Source: Lumbricus rubellus (taxonomy: Eukaryota > Annelida > Clitellata > Crassiclitellata > Lumbricidae). From it: 64,000 nt of DNA. How positions within the stretch are numbered: position 1 is the stretch's first letter; each line of letters begins with the position of its first letter. The stretch spans positions 2,675,297 through 2,739,296 of the forward strand of contig OX243824.1 of assembly GCA_945859605.1 (NCBI GenBank), given 5' to 3'. The notes beneath the pieces were generated by a model. It was not told where the DNA came from. It did not search any database and worked only from the letters and a program-made list of their open reading frames with translations. The position numbers and the translations under genes were made by a program. Positions 1 to 10,507 of this stretch are shown piece after piece.

Positions 1-30
1 GAAAAAATTGCTAGTGCTGAAAATGTGACC

Positions 31-72
31 AATATATAAAGATTTGTAAAACAATAAAACGGTGTTTAAATG
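31..72 (-). promoter_or_regulatory. PSE-TATA snRNA-type core promoter
   Basis: The minus strand reads TTTAAACACC, then TATATA at offset 28. Its duplicate is at 13130-13170. Transcription would run off the left end of the window. Confidence 0.55.
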
Positions 73-698
73 AACATTATAAAAATTCAGCATTTAGAGA
101 GCGTCTTTCTATTTTTTTTGGATTCTCGTGTTTTGACTGCACAGTCGCACTTTTACGAATAGTGAGGTTGATGGTACGCTATGGAAAATGCGATAAATAA
201 TTTAGAAAGCAATCGTAAGCGTAATGTATAACGTCATAATTTAGTGCTGATCATATGGCACCAGCTCATTAGCGAGTGCTGTGTCTGTCAGATAAAATAA
301 TTGTCCAGCGAAAAAACACTGAAGAAATCAAACTGTATTTTAAGTACGATATTAACGCTACATGACAATGACCATGATAATCATATTCAGTCATTACTGT
401 GCCACGGATTAGGGGTGCTAAATGCAGGCTGCGCTCCAACACGGCCGCGTATATATAAAAATTCGAATTCGTTAAGTAAGGTCAGAGAGTCATAAAAGTT
501 ATTTCATTTTCAGCTGTAATTTTATCGGCAGCATTGTCCATCAAGGTTGTAGCATTTCCGTGTCAAGGTTGAAAGGATGGATTCAACCTTGGATCCTGAG
601 TGTAAAAATTGCTATTGGTAGTATTTCTTGTGACACAATAATATTTTTGTCAGAAACCGTACTGACACTGGAAGAATGCAAAATTTTATTTTTGTATG

Positions 699-740
699 AA
701 TTTATGTTTTCTGCTAACAGCTATAAAAGGTGTTTAAATA
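699..740 (-). promoter_or_regulatory. PSE-TATA snRNA-type core promoter
   Basis: The minus strand reads CTATTTAAACACCTTTTATA, then ATAAAT at about offset 29. The duplicate at 13793 has a better TATAAA. Upstream (769-783), a block with GTGACATCG resembles the distal element seen at other copies. Confidence 0.5.
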
Positions 741-787
741 GAGCCCTACCATTTCACTAGACTTTCGAGGTTCGTGACATCGTATGG

Positions 788-902
788 CAAGTGGAGTGGA
801 TCCGATTTGACCAGGGTCTATGACAACAGAGGCCGTTACCCTGGACAGAAATTTGCTCGGCATGTTACAGCACTTATGAGCAAGGTACTAGACCAGTACA
901 TC
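788..902 (-). mobile_element. retroelement 3'-tail module with stem-loop, inserted copy
   Basis: This roughly 115-bp block is missing from the matching place in copy B (near 13884), so it is an insertion. On the minus strand it contains CCAGGGT ... ACCCTGG, a 7-bp stem around a loop with TGTTGTCATAG, and ends in GGATCCA. Related blocks lie at 45485-45590, 50518-50600, 54440-54540 and 56728-56835. Its core also resembles the retroelement tails at 23668-23760 and 61655-61740. It is probably a LINE/SINE 3' end; the host element is unknown. Confidence 0.6.
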
Positions 903-936
903 GCATTCAACAGTTTATGACGTCTCTTGGCATTAA

Positions 937-1417
937 CACTTGAGTGCCCAAGGTAATTTTTGGTACACGAAGGCCCAAGGAGGGGGTCCGCGCGGACCCC
1001 AGCGTTTTTGGCTAATATCTTGAGAAGGGATTTTAATATCGTTACAGAATTTAGTTCTATGTGATCCCAAATGAATTTGCAATCGATTGATGTATCTTAT
1101 ATCACAATAACACCACCTGGTGTAAAATAATAGTGTAATAATCTCGTGACACATTTTATGCTTTCTTGCGTTATTTACCGAAGGAAGCCTATACGCTTGT
1201 ATGAATATCAACCGCATATCTTGCGGTACCCTTAGTATATGCTGTGTTTGTGGGGTACAGGGTAGGACAATACTCACGCAAAATATACCATTCTATCCCC
1301 AAATGGTTGGTCTAGGAATACCTAAAAGCATTTCTGCAGATCCATAGTCTTTAAAAAGTTATCCGGGAAAAACAGGCCTGGGGTCCGGTCGGACCCCCCC
1401 CCTTGGGCACTCGAGGG
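937..1417. mobile_element. piggyBac-like MITE flanked by TTAA
   Basis: The terminal inverted repeats read CACTTGAGTGCCCAAGG (left) and, reverse-complemented, CCCTCGAGTGCCCAAGG (right). TTAA lies on both sides (933-936 and 1418-1421). The duplicate region has a single TTAA at 13923-13926 and no insert, which is a clean empty site. GC-rich palindromes GGGGTCCGCGCGGACCCC and GGGGTCCGGTCGGACCCC lie inside each end. There is no transposase. Confidence 0.85.
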
Positions 1418-1924
1418 TTAAATGGGAAAAGTCTGCACAAAGTTGTATCACCGTATTTACCAATTTTTGCAATTGCAGAATTTATCTATAATAATTGTTA
1501 GGTTGTGCGTCGTAATGCAGACTTTTAGCTCCGATCAATGACCATGCTATTGACTGGCACGCAAGAGTACTGGCAGTGACCAATATTTATTCCGCAAGAA
1601 TACGGATGAATGTAGCCATAGTTTAACGAAATGTCATCCCAACTTTTTCAACTCGAGACAAACTAAATGTGACGCGTTCAAGGACCATAACAGAAAAATG
1701 ATAATTTAAAGCGAAAAAAACTTATTAAAATGTGTCTAGACTGATTCAAATGTTATTATGACGATCAAATCATCAACTCCAAACATAAGAGACGCAGACT
1801 AAATGCGGAGAGTTGAATTTTGCAAGAATGCAAAAAAACGTCTTTTTCGCGGTTGTAGTCGGTTTCTTTTTTCTCAGTATAACGACGCTCTGTAGTAGCA
1901 TAGATCACTAGCCTCCCCTCTCCT

Positions 1925-2125
1925 CCTTTGTACAGACTTTGGACTGGCGTGATAGTAGTGCCAACAGTTGCGCAGTTTGTGGTTGCAGTTTGACATCGAT
2001 CAATAGCAATGCCAGTGTTTAACTATTGCGAAATCTCTACGCACTCCGAAAGAAGAGGAATATCAAGCCGCGCTCATATGCACCTCCTTCTTCCAGGGTT
2101 TTGACTGGCACTAACTGACCCCAGC
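1925..2125. repeat. two copies of the CTGGCA hairpin block
   Basis: At 1925-1985 and 2085-2125 the plus strand carries a pyrimidine run and then a CAG..CTGGCA hairpin (for example CCAGGGTTTTGACTGGCACT). Related blocks recur at many places in the window on both strands. Function unknown; they may be retroelement or ncRNA remnants. Confidence 0.4.
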
Positions 2126-2247
2126 GGACATTTACACCGAGTAATATGCTTATGGATACGCAGCCACACGAATGTCACTCTGAGGGAGAAAATGCCATAG
2201 CAAGAGTTCGGAAACGGACCCGACTTGACGAAATTGCAAAGATCATG

Positions 2248-2290
2248 TCTTTATAGCGCAGTTAGGACTAGAATTAAAGGTGTGTAAAAG
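2248..2290 (-). promoter_or_regulatory. PSE-TATA snRNA-type core promoter
   Basis: The minus strand reads TTTACACACCTTTAATTC, then GCTATAAAG at offset 29. The duplicate (near 14886) keeps the PSE but has lost the TATA box through a deletion. Confidence 0.6.
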
Positions 2291-2895
2291 GTACAGTATC
2301 TTATTGTACTGTTTTTGCATTCACACGTTCCAAAATCAACGTGTTGCCAGAGGAAAGTAACAATTCAAGCAGATTATGAGAATCTTTTAACATACATGTA
2401 CAAAAGTCGATAATTATAGCAAAACAGAGGCCATTTAAAGAAGCTGAATTAGTTGTTCGTATTTGTAACTTAACGACATCTGGGGCAGTTTTCACCAACA
2501 ATTGAACATCCATCAAAACCAACAATTAATAATGATTGAACGAACAATGTCAGCAGAGGTCCTTGGCGAAAATTCAGTAATTTATCTGTAATATGTTTGC
2601 AGTAGTTGGTTGTCCTTGGCAAGTACACGATTTTTTATTGGCGTCATTAAACATAATTTCATCATAATGAGTAAGAGAGAAGTATCCCCTTCCCTCCACC
2701 TCCCCTCGGTGTTTCTGATTCAGAGAGACGACGTCTCTTAGCGTCCATGTTCTCCATTGTCCGTCCTTCGGTTTTTCTCGAGTACTCGGTCGTCCACGAC
2801 GCTCTCTGTGTAAAACAGAAGCGACCCGTGAAGATGTCGTGGTTTGCCATTTGAGCAGCAGCGGTTACCTGAGTCGCCCACAGGCCCAATTCCCG

Positions 2896-3090
2896 CGGGC
2901 GCGGTGGTGTAGTGGTGGCGTCATTGCCTTGGAGCCGAAAGATTCTAGGTTCGAATCTACCTCGCCGCGTAAGGACCTTGGGCAAGTCCTTTGGGCAAGT
3001 CCTTCACTCACAATAACGCTTCGGTGTGAAACTCAGATTCAATGTAAGCGCTGTTACAGTTCTGTAGTCGAGAGCACTTTTGAAATTTTC
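2896..3090 (+). mobile_element. tRNA-derived SINE
   Basis: The head has a box A-like TGGTGTAGTGG and box B GGTTCGAATCT, then CCTTGGGCAAGTCC (partly duplicated) and a degenerate AACTC..ATGTAAGCGCTG body. It lies in the part of copy A that cannot be aligned with copy B. Confidence 0.8.
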
Positions 3091-3149
3091 CTGGACTATT
3101 ATTTTTACCTGCAATTAGATTCCATCGCATCGTGATAGGGTAAAAATAA

Positions 3150-3193
3150 TCTATATAAGTAGTGAATAAATACGTTTAAAAGGTGTCGCGAGT
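3150..3193 (-). promoter_or_regulatory. PSE-TATA snRNA-type core promoter
   Basis: The minus strand reads GACACCTTTTAAACG, then TTATATAG at offset 29-30. The duplicate is at 15370. The distal-element-like TTAGAGACATCC lies about 30 bp upstream (3214-3227). Confidence 0.6.
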
Positions 3194-3254
3194 GATTCCT
3201 ATAATTATTTTTATTAGAGACATCCTTAAGCACTTGAAAACTGTTATTTTTGAC

Positions 3255-3350
3255 AGCTCTGAGTTATTTCTTCGAAGTGGTGTTGCGTTAATACTTGAAT
3301 GAATGATTGAATGAATGAATGAATGAATGAATGAATGAATGAATGAATGA
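3255..3350 (+). mobile_element. degenerate CR1-group LINE 3' tail with (GAAT)n
   Basis: CTGAGTTATTTCTTCGAAG..AATACTTGAATGAATG matches the better LINE tail at 51496-51590 (CTCTGAGTAG..GAAGAGGCGC). It ends in about 14 GAAT repeats. The matching tail in copy B is at 15495-15595. Any open frame across it is a microsatellite artefact. Confidence 0.55.
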
Positions 3351-3735
3351 AAGTAGTATAACAACGAATAGTTCATAATTATATTCTTCCTTCTAATCTC
3401 CCAAACGTCCACTCTACGATCCATCTCGCAGATGGCGTTATTAAAATTTATAGAATGACGTGATAGTCGCCTTGGACGAAACTGTCAATTTATTAAAAGA
3501 AGCGTTATAAGCAGTTACTTGCAACGGCACAGCATACACTCTCTGATCAGGTTTAGAACCAATCGAAAATTCTGTAGTTAAAGTTCTAGGCCTACACTGG
3601 TCGTCTTTTCGCCCACTCTCTTTTTTATCGCATTCATCTACTAATCTAGTTTTGTAAATACAGACTCGAAGCGATTGTCATCATTAACCACGAAATGCAA
3701 TTGAAACACTGAACGATCTAACTCGGTGAAGTTCT

Positions 3736-3778
3736 ACTTATACACCTTTATATTGGTATCTACAAATGCTAAAAATAC
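3736..3778 (+). promoter_or_regulatory. weak PSE-TATA signal
   Basis: ACACCTTTATATTGG is followed by CTAAAAATA at offset 29. The duplicate at 15966 has TAAAATAAAT. The PSE is good but the TATA box is poor. Confidence 0.35.
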
Positions 3779-4179
3779 ATTTTCACCTAGACTTTGTGAA
3801 TTGGGTTTTGCTCATAATGAAACTTCAAAGTCATCGGTGACGAATGTTGCATAGGCTACAGCATTCTACAAAAAAAGTTACAAACCCGTTATTTATCAGC
3901 ATGTTTAATCCTCGAGAGTTGTTTATATGATCATTGTCATTATCATAATGTTAATTCAAAATCTGTATGAGTTACGCAGAAATTTAAACCTCCAATTTAA
4001 TTACCTTCATTTCAGAGGAGTTTTCCCGTTCATACCGTACGAGAAGGAACCTCTCCACAAGGCGATTAGAGAATCATTCGTTTATTGAATACACGTCTCC
4101 GGAACATAATAATTATTAGATTCGATAAAATTAATAGCATCCCGTTGAAACCGACTAAGTTGACTTCAACCTCTAACGA

Positions 4180-4450
4180 GTGCGTTCAATCGTCCATTGC
4201 AAGATGTACTGATGACGTAGACTTTAATGAAAGAAATTTGTTCAATCTTGTTTGCGTAATATCGTAATAGTTCAAATTTGTTGAAGTGTATCGACGAAAT
4301 ATTGGGCTGTCAGACCAACTGACGATGCCTGTCTGTTTCGTTCAGGCTTTTGACTGGCACGACCAGAGTAGTCTCATGTCTTCAGATAAGCAGTAGACTT
4401 GTCGTTGTGTTGAGGTTTTGCTGAGGAATGTTATTATGCAATGAATAATG
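4180..4450 (-). ncRNA. candidate transcript body of the promoter at 4464-4509
   Basis: This stretch follows the promoter at the distance where a snRNA-type transcript would start (about 25-30 nt past TATA). On the transcribed strand it lacks TTTT, the usual Pol III stop, until about 4129. The matching stretch in copy B (16544-16765) is well preserved and ends at a T6-7 run near 16540. It includes a CTGGCA hairpin block at 4325-4365. No known RNA family was recognised; this is a hypothesis from position only. Confidence 0.25.
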
Positions 4451-4463
4451 GGAAGCGGCGTCC

Positions 4464-4509
4464 TGTTATATATAGGCTCTGCAAAATCAGTTTCAGAGGT
4501 GTTTAAACC
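4464..4509 (-). promoter_or_regulatory. PSE-TATA snRNA-type core promoter
   Basis: The minus strand reads GTTTAAACACCTCTGAAAC, then CCTATATATAAC at offset 29. The duplicate at 16781 is nearly identical. Upstream (4568-4585) is GAAGATGGCGTTAAAA. The leftward downstream strand has no run of four T for about 345 nt. Confidence 0.7.
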
Positions 4510-4833
4510 ATCGACGTATATTGATGGTTTAAACGGAGTATATTAATAGAATTCATACCATGACGGTTTTTAACGCCATCTTCAGGCGGACACGATCGTT
4601 ACCATCGGTCATCCATTAACAACCAGGCTACATAGAATATGGGCAGAGAAGTAGGAGAAGATTATTCTCTGCAATAGTTATATCTTTTCGACATCAGATC
4701 TGACGGTTGAGATTTCAGCTGACGCAACAAATCCCGTTTGCATGAAAATAATTGTATTCCTTTCATTGTTCCGGATTATTTAGTCACCTTTTCCCATCGG
4801 GAGCATCTACATTCGGTGGATTCCCTGAGCTTA

Positions 4834-4967
4834 GTTTGTTTGCATGTGCACTTGCTATAGCGCCACTTCAAGCCTTCTCTCTCTCTTCCACGCAGAGGCG
4901 CTCCCGAATGCAGAGCAGACACTGCATGGGAGTTTCACGCCAAAGCGCTGATCAATTGTGAATCAGA
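4834..4967 (-). mobile_element. tRNA-SINE, tRNA head missing
   Basis: The 3' body and tail of the same SINE present in full at 17114-17340: GCGCTATAGC, GGGAGCGCCTC, then ATGCAGTGTCTGCTCTGC on the minus strand. The head is lost at the end of the duplicated block. Confidence 0.75.
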
Positions 4968-4969
4968 GA

Positions 4970-5600
4970 AAATCGCAAGCTTGCGATCATTATAAAAATT
5001 TTAATTCAACAAGCATACAAGAGTCTCTGCAATAATTATTGGTAATTTTTAAGCATAATATTCGTTTCCTTCGATCGATGCGGCGGTGATTCACATTTTA
5101 TCATGATCTGCGTCGAAAGCACCAAGACAGTGAGTGAGAGGAGAAGCATGGAATCCGCTATTATCACACACGAAAGGTGGAGCGAACGAAACCGGATCCA
5201 GTCGTCCGATGTTCCGAAAGGAATGAAGGGAACTGAGAGAGAGAGAGAGAGAAATAGAAAGAGATTAATAACGAAAATCAAAAGTCAACAAATTTATATC
5301 ATAGCTAAGCTATAATTTATAGGTGTCTTATTTCAGTAGTTCGTTGGCTTTGAATTGGTGGCATTGCGTCCACGAAAATTGTCCAGATTTGATTTCATGT
5401 TCTGTCTGCAATTTGTTATTGCACCAGGTTTGTACCTGTTTTACTATTGTCACGGTTGTAGAAATTGCTATTGTTGTTTCGCCCATGGTCACCTCTGCCA
5501 TACGTAGGCTACAGTAACTGGGGTGGTGCCAGTGCCTAATCTGAGCAAAAGTGAGAGCAATGCCAACGACCCTGACAAATATTTTACCCACAATTTCTTA
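4970..5600. repeat. unit related to 10508-11110 and 11820-12750
   Basis: Three dispersed units share GCATAATATTCGTTTCC-type and TTGATTTCATGTTCT-type segments and a promoter in the same relative place. The third is split by a hAT-like MITE. No coding frame is preserved between the three. Confidence 0.7.
5291..5333 (-). promoter_or_regulatory. PSE-TATA snRNA-type core promoter
   Basis: The minus strand reads AAGACACCTATAAATTAT, then GATATAAATT at offset 29. Paralogous promoters are at 10842 and 12451. Confidence 0.6.
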
Positions 5601-5613
5601 TGTGCTGTACAGT

Positions 5614-5982
5614 GGGGTGGGTCCGTAGCTCAGTTGAGAGAGCGCTGGTCGATAAACTGAGAGTCATCCACGCGACCCGGGTTCAAGCCTCGCACGGGGC
5701 AAACATTTATTTGAATTTTCTGTTAGCTGCCGTAGGCGCTTTGCTGTTGTGTTGCTTGACTCGGGTTCTGCTGAAAATAAGATAGCCCCTCCCACTTCTG
5801 GCCTGTCCGAACCAGAAGTGATCCAGCACTTAGGTCAATAGTGTTAAGCCGAACCCACTCTGTAAAGCCGACCTGCGTGTCGTGCTATAGTGGGCCGTAT
5901 TTCGTATAACCTGTGCCTGTAATCATTCTGCGGTTTGTCAGATTGAATGAGAATAAACGGATATTATTATTATTATTATTAG
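5614..5982 (+). mobile_element. tRNA-derived SINE, second family, (ATT)n tail
   Basis: The tRNA-like head (5621-5700) has box A TAGCTCAGTTGAGAGAGC and box B GGTTCAAGCCT. It is followed by a roughly 270-bp unrelated body with CCCACTTCTGGC..CCAGAAGTG and TTCGTATAAC, and then (ATT)n. A second full copy lies in the opposite orientation at 37427-37768. The long shared body shows that this is a SINE and not a working tRNA gene. Confidence 0.85.
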
Positions 5983-6043
5983 AATGTTGGTATTGGAAGC
6001 TAACTTTTCTTTACTATTTACCTTTAAGCTCATGCCTTCTTTC

Positions 6044-6233
6044 CAGGGCTTTTTTTTAGCGTGCAGTTGCTCCCAAAATGTGCAGTTCTAAATGAACTGT
6101 GCAATTGTAGAAACACTTCTGTATAGTTAGAACTAGGAAAAAGGTCACTGTCTTCCGACTTTAAGTAATTTACCATTGAGGTAGAGAAAAGAAGGGGATG
6201 TGCAGTTCTAAAAATCCCTTCAAAACAGCCCTG
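6044..6233. mobile_element. hAT-like MITE with 8-bp target duplication
   Basis: The ends read CAGGGCTTTT and, reverse-complemented, CAGGGCTGTTTT. The element is flanked on both sides by CTTCTTTC (6036-6043 and 6234-6241). The 8-bp duplication and CAGGGC ends are typical of hAT elements. It is 190 bp, with internal GTGCAGTT repeats and no coding capacity. Confidence 0.85.
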
Positions 6234-6363
6234 CTTCTTTCGTCGTCCTTTCGGTGATTTTCCGCTAATATCTATGAATATTAAATTTGTCTGTTTTTTT
6301 TCTTACTTTCACCGTTGCGGATTAAATTTACTACTCCGCTTTCTCGAATTAAAGGTAAAACTT

Positions 6364-6600
6364 GGGGCGCGGTGGTGTATTGGGTACGTTAGTTGCCTTG
6401 CAGCCGGAGGATTGCAGGTTCGAATCCACCTCAAGTCACCACGTAGGGACCTTGGGCAAGTCCGTCACTCACTTGCTCAGCGCCTTGGCGTGAATCCCCG
6501 ATGCAGTGTACGCGCAGTTCAGAATCTGTAGTCGGAAGCGAGAAGTTGAAGGGGTGCTATAACAAGTTCACATACTGTAACACAGAAACAGACAAATGTT
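6364..6600 (+). mobile_element. tRNA-derived SINE, near full length
   Basis: Head GGGGCGCGGTGGTGTA, box B GGTTCGAATCC, then CCTTGGGCAAGTCC, CCCCGATGCAGTGT and the tail GAAGGGGTGCTATAACAAG. The tail matches the CR1-group LINE tails in this window. Confidence 0.85.
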
Positions 6601-6612
6601 GAACTGTTCGTC

Positions 6613-6654
6613 GCTTAGACACCTTGAAGCAAATTACTTCATGACATATATAAA
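6613..6654 (+). promoter_or_regulatory. PSE-TATA snRNA-type core promoter
   Basis: TTAGACACCTTGAAGC is followed by CATATATAAAC at offset 29. The predicted start would be near 6675; the first TTTT downstream is near 6756. Confidence 0.65.
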
Positions 6655-7459
6655 CAACTCACCATACGGCGGCCTTATTGGTCCGACAACTATGCCTCAA
6701 ATATTGATCTCAGTACAATAATAACGTTATACTTCGTTGAACATGTAAAAACAATTATTTTCTTTGCAGTATTGATGAATGAGTCAACCTGCTCCTTTCA
6801 TTCGATATCCAAAAGAACTGGTCCACAATTATAGACAATCGCTGCCACATTCTGCCGACATTCACTGCACATGAAATTCTAGTGAGAATCCACCCAGTTG
6901 CGTATAATTATAGTAAATTAGGGCTTGTTAATTAAAGATTTAATGCCGGAGGGTATAGGATTTCCCATACCATTTACTACCATATCGGCATTAAATGGTT
7001 AAAGACGTACTTTTTTGTTGGCCTGCAGGTCAACAATCTAGTTTGGGTCAAAATGATGCATATTCTCGTGACAGAGAGATCATGTCTATTCTAGAAACGG
7101 ATAGATATGAGAGAAGTTAAAGACAGGAGAGACCGAATGGGATCGCTGATTATACTATTTCGGAGCAAAACACGGCTAAGATTTTGAAAATGAAACATAA
7201 ACTTTGATCTGAATGAGGTTTGTAACAGAAGACCAGTTCAGATGATTAACTATGAAGAAGAAGTAGATGTTTGGAAATTTAAGATTATAACAATCAATGT
7301 GTCAGCATCTACATGTATATTATTGTAGACTGTATACATGGGAAGTGAGATCTGGAAACACCAATGATAAGAGTTGTCAATAATAATAATAATGAATCTA
7401 TTTCTATTAAGACATTGTGCTGACTGGGACGATGAATTCTTGTTGTCGAAGGAAAAAAA

Positions 7460-7498
7460 ATATAGAGATTTTTAATAAGAATAAAAGGTGTGCAATTG
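7460..7498 (-). promoter_or_regulatory. PSE-TATA snRNA-type core promoter
   Basis: The minus strand reads GCACACCTTTTATTC, then CTCTATATT at offset 28. Upstream (7520-7537) is AAAGACGTCGCTAAAT. Confidence 0.55.
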
Positions 7499-8264
7499 AT
7501 GCTTATGACAATTTAGCATTTAGCGACGTCTTTCTGGTTATTTTGGATTCTCGTGTTTTGACTGCATTTTGTTGTGCACTCGCACTTTTTATACATCGTT
7601 GAATATGTGAACACATTCATTTTCTTTGCAGTTAAATAGGCCCACAATAATGCCATGTTAACTCTCGGGCTACATGGGCTACAGGGCTATTCATTATCTG
7701 TTTCTTTCCATCGGTACCCAGATGAACTGGTCAAAATTATAGATAATCGTAGTCACATTCTGCCGAATTTGACTGCACATGAATAGGTCGTGAGAATCCG
7801 CCTAGTTACGTAGTGAATTAGGGTTTGTTAATTAAAGATTTAGGCTACTTGGTTCGTTGACCTGAACGTCACCAATCTAGTTTTGGTAAAGTGATCACGA
7901 TTCTCAAAGAGCGGACAGCTCGGAGAGAAACTAAATACAGAGGAGAGCGAATAAGATTGACGGTGTAGTATTTCGAAGCAAAACACGGCTTAGGCTTGAG
8001 GATGAAACAGGAACTCTGAGCAGAATGCGGTCTGCAAGAGAAGGCCAGTTCAGTTGATTAGGCCTACCTATGAAGGAGTAGATGTTTGGGAATTTAGGAT
8101 AACGAGCAATAAATGTATCAGCACATCTAATTGTGGACTGTATAAAATTATAGGAAGTGCGGGTCTGGGAAGACCAATAATAAGATTTTTCAATAGATGA
8201 TTCTATGTCAGACAAATGGACCCTATCGTTTCGGAGTAGAAAATGCTGTTGTTGAAAATGAGAC

Positions 8265-8308
8265 CATTATATAAGCATTTTGTAAAACAATAAAAAGGTG
8301 TTCAAATG
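8265..8308 (-). promoter_or_regulatory. PSE-TATA snRNA-type core promoter
   Basis: The minus strand reads TTTGAACACCTTTTTATTG, then CTTATATAATG at offset 29. The upstream element TAGACGTCGCTAAAT is at 8328-8345. It is the tandem partner of the promoter at 7460. Confidence 0.6.
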
Positions 8309-8751
8309 AACCTTAAGAAAATTTAGCATTTAGCGACGTCTATCTAGTTATTTTGGTATTTTGTTTTTTGAAAGCTGATCGTATGGCACGAGTGCTGCGT
8401 CTTGTCAGAAAGATGTCCAGCGAGAAAAAAAAACTGAAGGAAACAAACTGTATTCAGTGGAATTCAGGAAATGCGATTAGAGTTCAAGTACGATACTAAT
8501 GCCACATTACAATGATCATGATGGACAGTCATTACTGTGCCACGGGGTAAAGGTGCTAAACGAGGGCTGCACTCCAACATGGCCGCGTATATATAAAAAT
8601 TCGTTAAGTAAGGTCAGAGAGTCATTAAAGTTACTTCATTTTCAGCGGTAAATCATCGGCAGCATTGTCTGTCAATGTTGTAGCGTTTCCGTGTCAAGGT
8701 TGAACGGATGGATCCGGATTTTAATTAATTTTTTCTGAATTCGGTGGTCTC

Positions 8752-8794
8752 CATTAAACACCTTTAACTGTGATTTATCCTCGCATATATAAAA
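8752..8794 (+). promoter_or_regulatory. PSE-TATA snRNA-type core promoter
   Basis: TTAAACACCTTTAACTG is followed by CATATATAAAATG at offset 29. The downstream strand has no TTTT until about 8906. Confidence 0.65.
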
Positions 8795-9149
8795 TGGTTT
8801 AGCAGAAATCTTTATTGTGTTAAAAATCATGATATCGCGACTCAAAAAACGGTGGAAATTTATTGATTATGCTCTTAATAAAACTTTAATTGTATCTGTT
8901 CACTTTTGCAAAATGCATTCTCAACGCGTCATAATAACAGAGAAGAATGGCGTCATACGACGATTTCAGACTTTCGAGCTAATAATTAATACACAATAGT
9001 AAAACATCAGATTTAGAAGAAGTTTTATTATTGGTGGGATGCTCAATGTCCTGTGTAGACACGAAACGATAATAGAACATTCGTGCTTGATTTTCTATGT
9101 GATAGAATAGTGATCGTAACTTATAGTTGTCTTTAAAAAACTTAACTTT

Positions 9150-9186
9150 TAATAAACCGTGAATCACTGTAAAAGGTGTTTAACAT
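9150..9186 (-). promoter_or_regulatory. weak PSE-TATA signal
   Basis: The minus strand reads GTTAAACACCTTTTACAG, but only TTTATTAAA lies in the TATA position. Confidence 0.35.
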
Positions 9187-9365
9187 TTTATTGCGATCCT
9201 ACACCTGCTTGTTGGAACGCTGAGGTCGATCTCACTAATATTATTTTCTCTATACTACTAATTGCTAGTTTTTATTTAAAACGCTTGTTATAGCATGTAG
9301 CGATTGATAGTTGGTAGATTGTAGGTAGTTTATTTTCAATAAAGCTGTCGAATTTTTCACATATT

Positions 9366-9412
9366 AAAGAGGCGGCGGGGCGCTATAACAAGTGCACACA
9401 TAAACAAATGTT
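9366..9412 (+). mobile_element. isolated SINE 3' tail
   Basis: GGCGGCGGGGCGCTATAACA AGTGCACACA matches the tail of the tRNA-SINEs; nothing else of the element remains. Confidence 0.6.
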
Positions 9413-9575
9413 GGTAGCACCAACCTTCTTTATAACAGTTTTCACGCTTGAGACTGATGTTGATGACGTAGTAGTAGTATTTTGTTATTCTTCAACCAAA
9501 CATCAGCTGGTAATGTCCGCAATAGAAGCGTTGAGTTGCAGTTGACATTATAAATAGGTCTGAATTAATTCATCA

Positions 9576-9617
9576 TATTAGACACCTTTTACAACGATTC
9601 ATAAAGTGTATATAAAG
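9576..9617 (+). promoter_or_regulatory. PSE-TATA snRNA-type core promoter
   Basis: ATTAGACACCTTTTACAAC is followed by GTATATAAAG at offset 28. It is one of the closest matches to the consensus. Confidence 0.65.
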
Positions 9618-9869
9618 TGTTGTGCATGAAAACCTTGAATCGTCTGTTTAGACTCGCCAGTTAAACTTTTCATAGTGTTGCATCAATAAGACGTGCAAAT
9701 CTGCACATAATGTTATGCACATAGTCAAATCAAAATCATTAAATTATTGGCAACCAACAAATCAAGAATCAAGAGAAATAAAAGTTTACAAATATATTTT
9801 GAGCCAAATAATCAGCTCTATCATTGCCCGGCCAAATCAATGTGACTTTGTTTCAAATAAAATATAGTA

Positions 9870-10190
9870 CATTAGAGTTGCGACCTAGTATCAGACCCGT
9901 AACGCGCTCGCTCACGGAGCGGGAGGTTGCGGGTTCGACTCCAGGTAACGACCGTGGGCAAGTTGTTCACGCACACGTGCCTCTGTCACCAAGCAGTATA
10001 ATTTGGTACCGGCGTAAGCTGGGAAGTAAACAGCAAGTCCTGCGATACGCTGGCTCGTGTCCAGGACCTTGGGATTCGTCCATTGCTGGCTCAAGGGCCT
10101 AGAAAAAGATATGAGCGACCTTGGGATTCGTCCATTGCTGGCTCAAGGGCCTAAAAAAAGGAGATGAGCGCCTCCCTGTGTTCCACATGG
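9870..10190 (+). mobile_element. tRNA-derived SINE, third family, with internal 52-bp tandem duplication
   Basis: The head has GCTCGCTCACGGAGCGGGAG and box B GGTTCGACTCC, followed by CGTGGGCAAGTTG. A segment starting GACCTTGGGATTCG is repeated in tandem (10065-10116 and 10117-10168). The frames that cross it are not genes. Confidence 0.65.
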
Positions 10191-10245
10191 AACTGGATGG
10201 TCTTTACTTACATGTAATTAACTTTCTTAGCGATACATTGAGCAA

Positions 10246-10290
10246 TTACGACACCTTCAAATCGGACTTTCATGGCTACATAATAATATT
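10246..10290 (+). promoter_or_regulatory. weak PSE-TATA signal
   Basis: ACGACACCTTCAAATCGG is followed by ACATAATAATA near offset 28. The TATA box is poor. Confidence 0.3.
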
Positions 10291-10344
10291 AATGCCGGTA
10301 GCGAATGGATGGCACTCATACAAAGAGTTTATGCAACCGAAAAT

Positions 10345-10388
10345 ATTTATATAAAAATGGTCAATATATTAAAAGAGGTGTCATGAAC
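10345..10388 (-). promoter_or_regulatory. PSE-TATA snRNA-type core promoter
   Basis: The minus strand reads ATGACACCTCTTTTAAT, then TTATATAAATA at offset 29. Confidence 0.6.
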
Positions 10389-10507
10389 GAAATAGGACTT
10401 TACTTTTTTTACATTAGAGTTTAGTTTGCTAATGAAATCGAGGAACTCTTTTAGTAGAGTCGGTATAGACTCTAGACTCATCGCAAGACTTATTATCTGT
10501 TTCTAAA

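Larger units (their letters stand above)
1..4967. repeat. segmental duplication, copy A (partner 13099-17240)
   Basis: This block aligns in order with 13099-17240: the same promoters, the same degenerate LINE tail with (GAAT)n, and the same SINE tail at the right end. Divergence looks moderate, so the duplication is not recent. Copy A carries extra DNA that copy B lacks: a retroelement tail at 788-902, a piggyBac-like MITE at 937-1417 and a SINE at about 2896-3090. Copy A runs off the left edge of the window, so its true start is not visible. Apart from the promoters and repeats listed separately, I see no gene in it. Confidence 0.85.
6740..8420. repeat. diverged tandem pair of about 0.8-kb units
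   Basis: 6760-7540 and 7640-8350 align in order, sharing TTTGTTAATTAAAGATTTA, GCAAAACACGGCTAAG-type and GTAGATGTTTGGAAATTTA-type segments and a leftward promoter at the right end of each unit. A 94-codon open frame in the second unit (8215-7931, minus) is broken in the first, so I do not call it a gene. Confidence 0.7.

Noticed and set aside
5621..5700. A functional tRNA gene
   Set aside because: The head has A and B boxes, but it is fused to a 270-bp body that recurs at 37427-37768, so it is a SINE.
7931..8215. 94-codon minus-strand frame as a small gene after a promoter
   Set aside because: The tandem relative at 7041-7430 is full of stops in the same place, and there is no recognisable domain.
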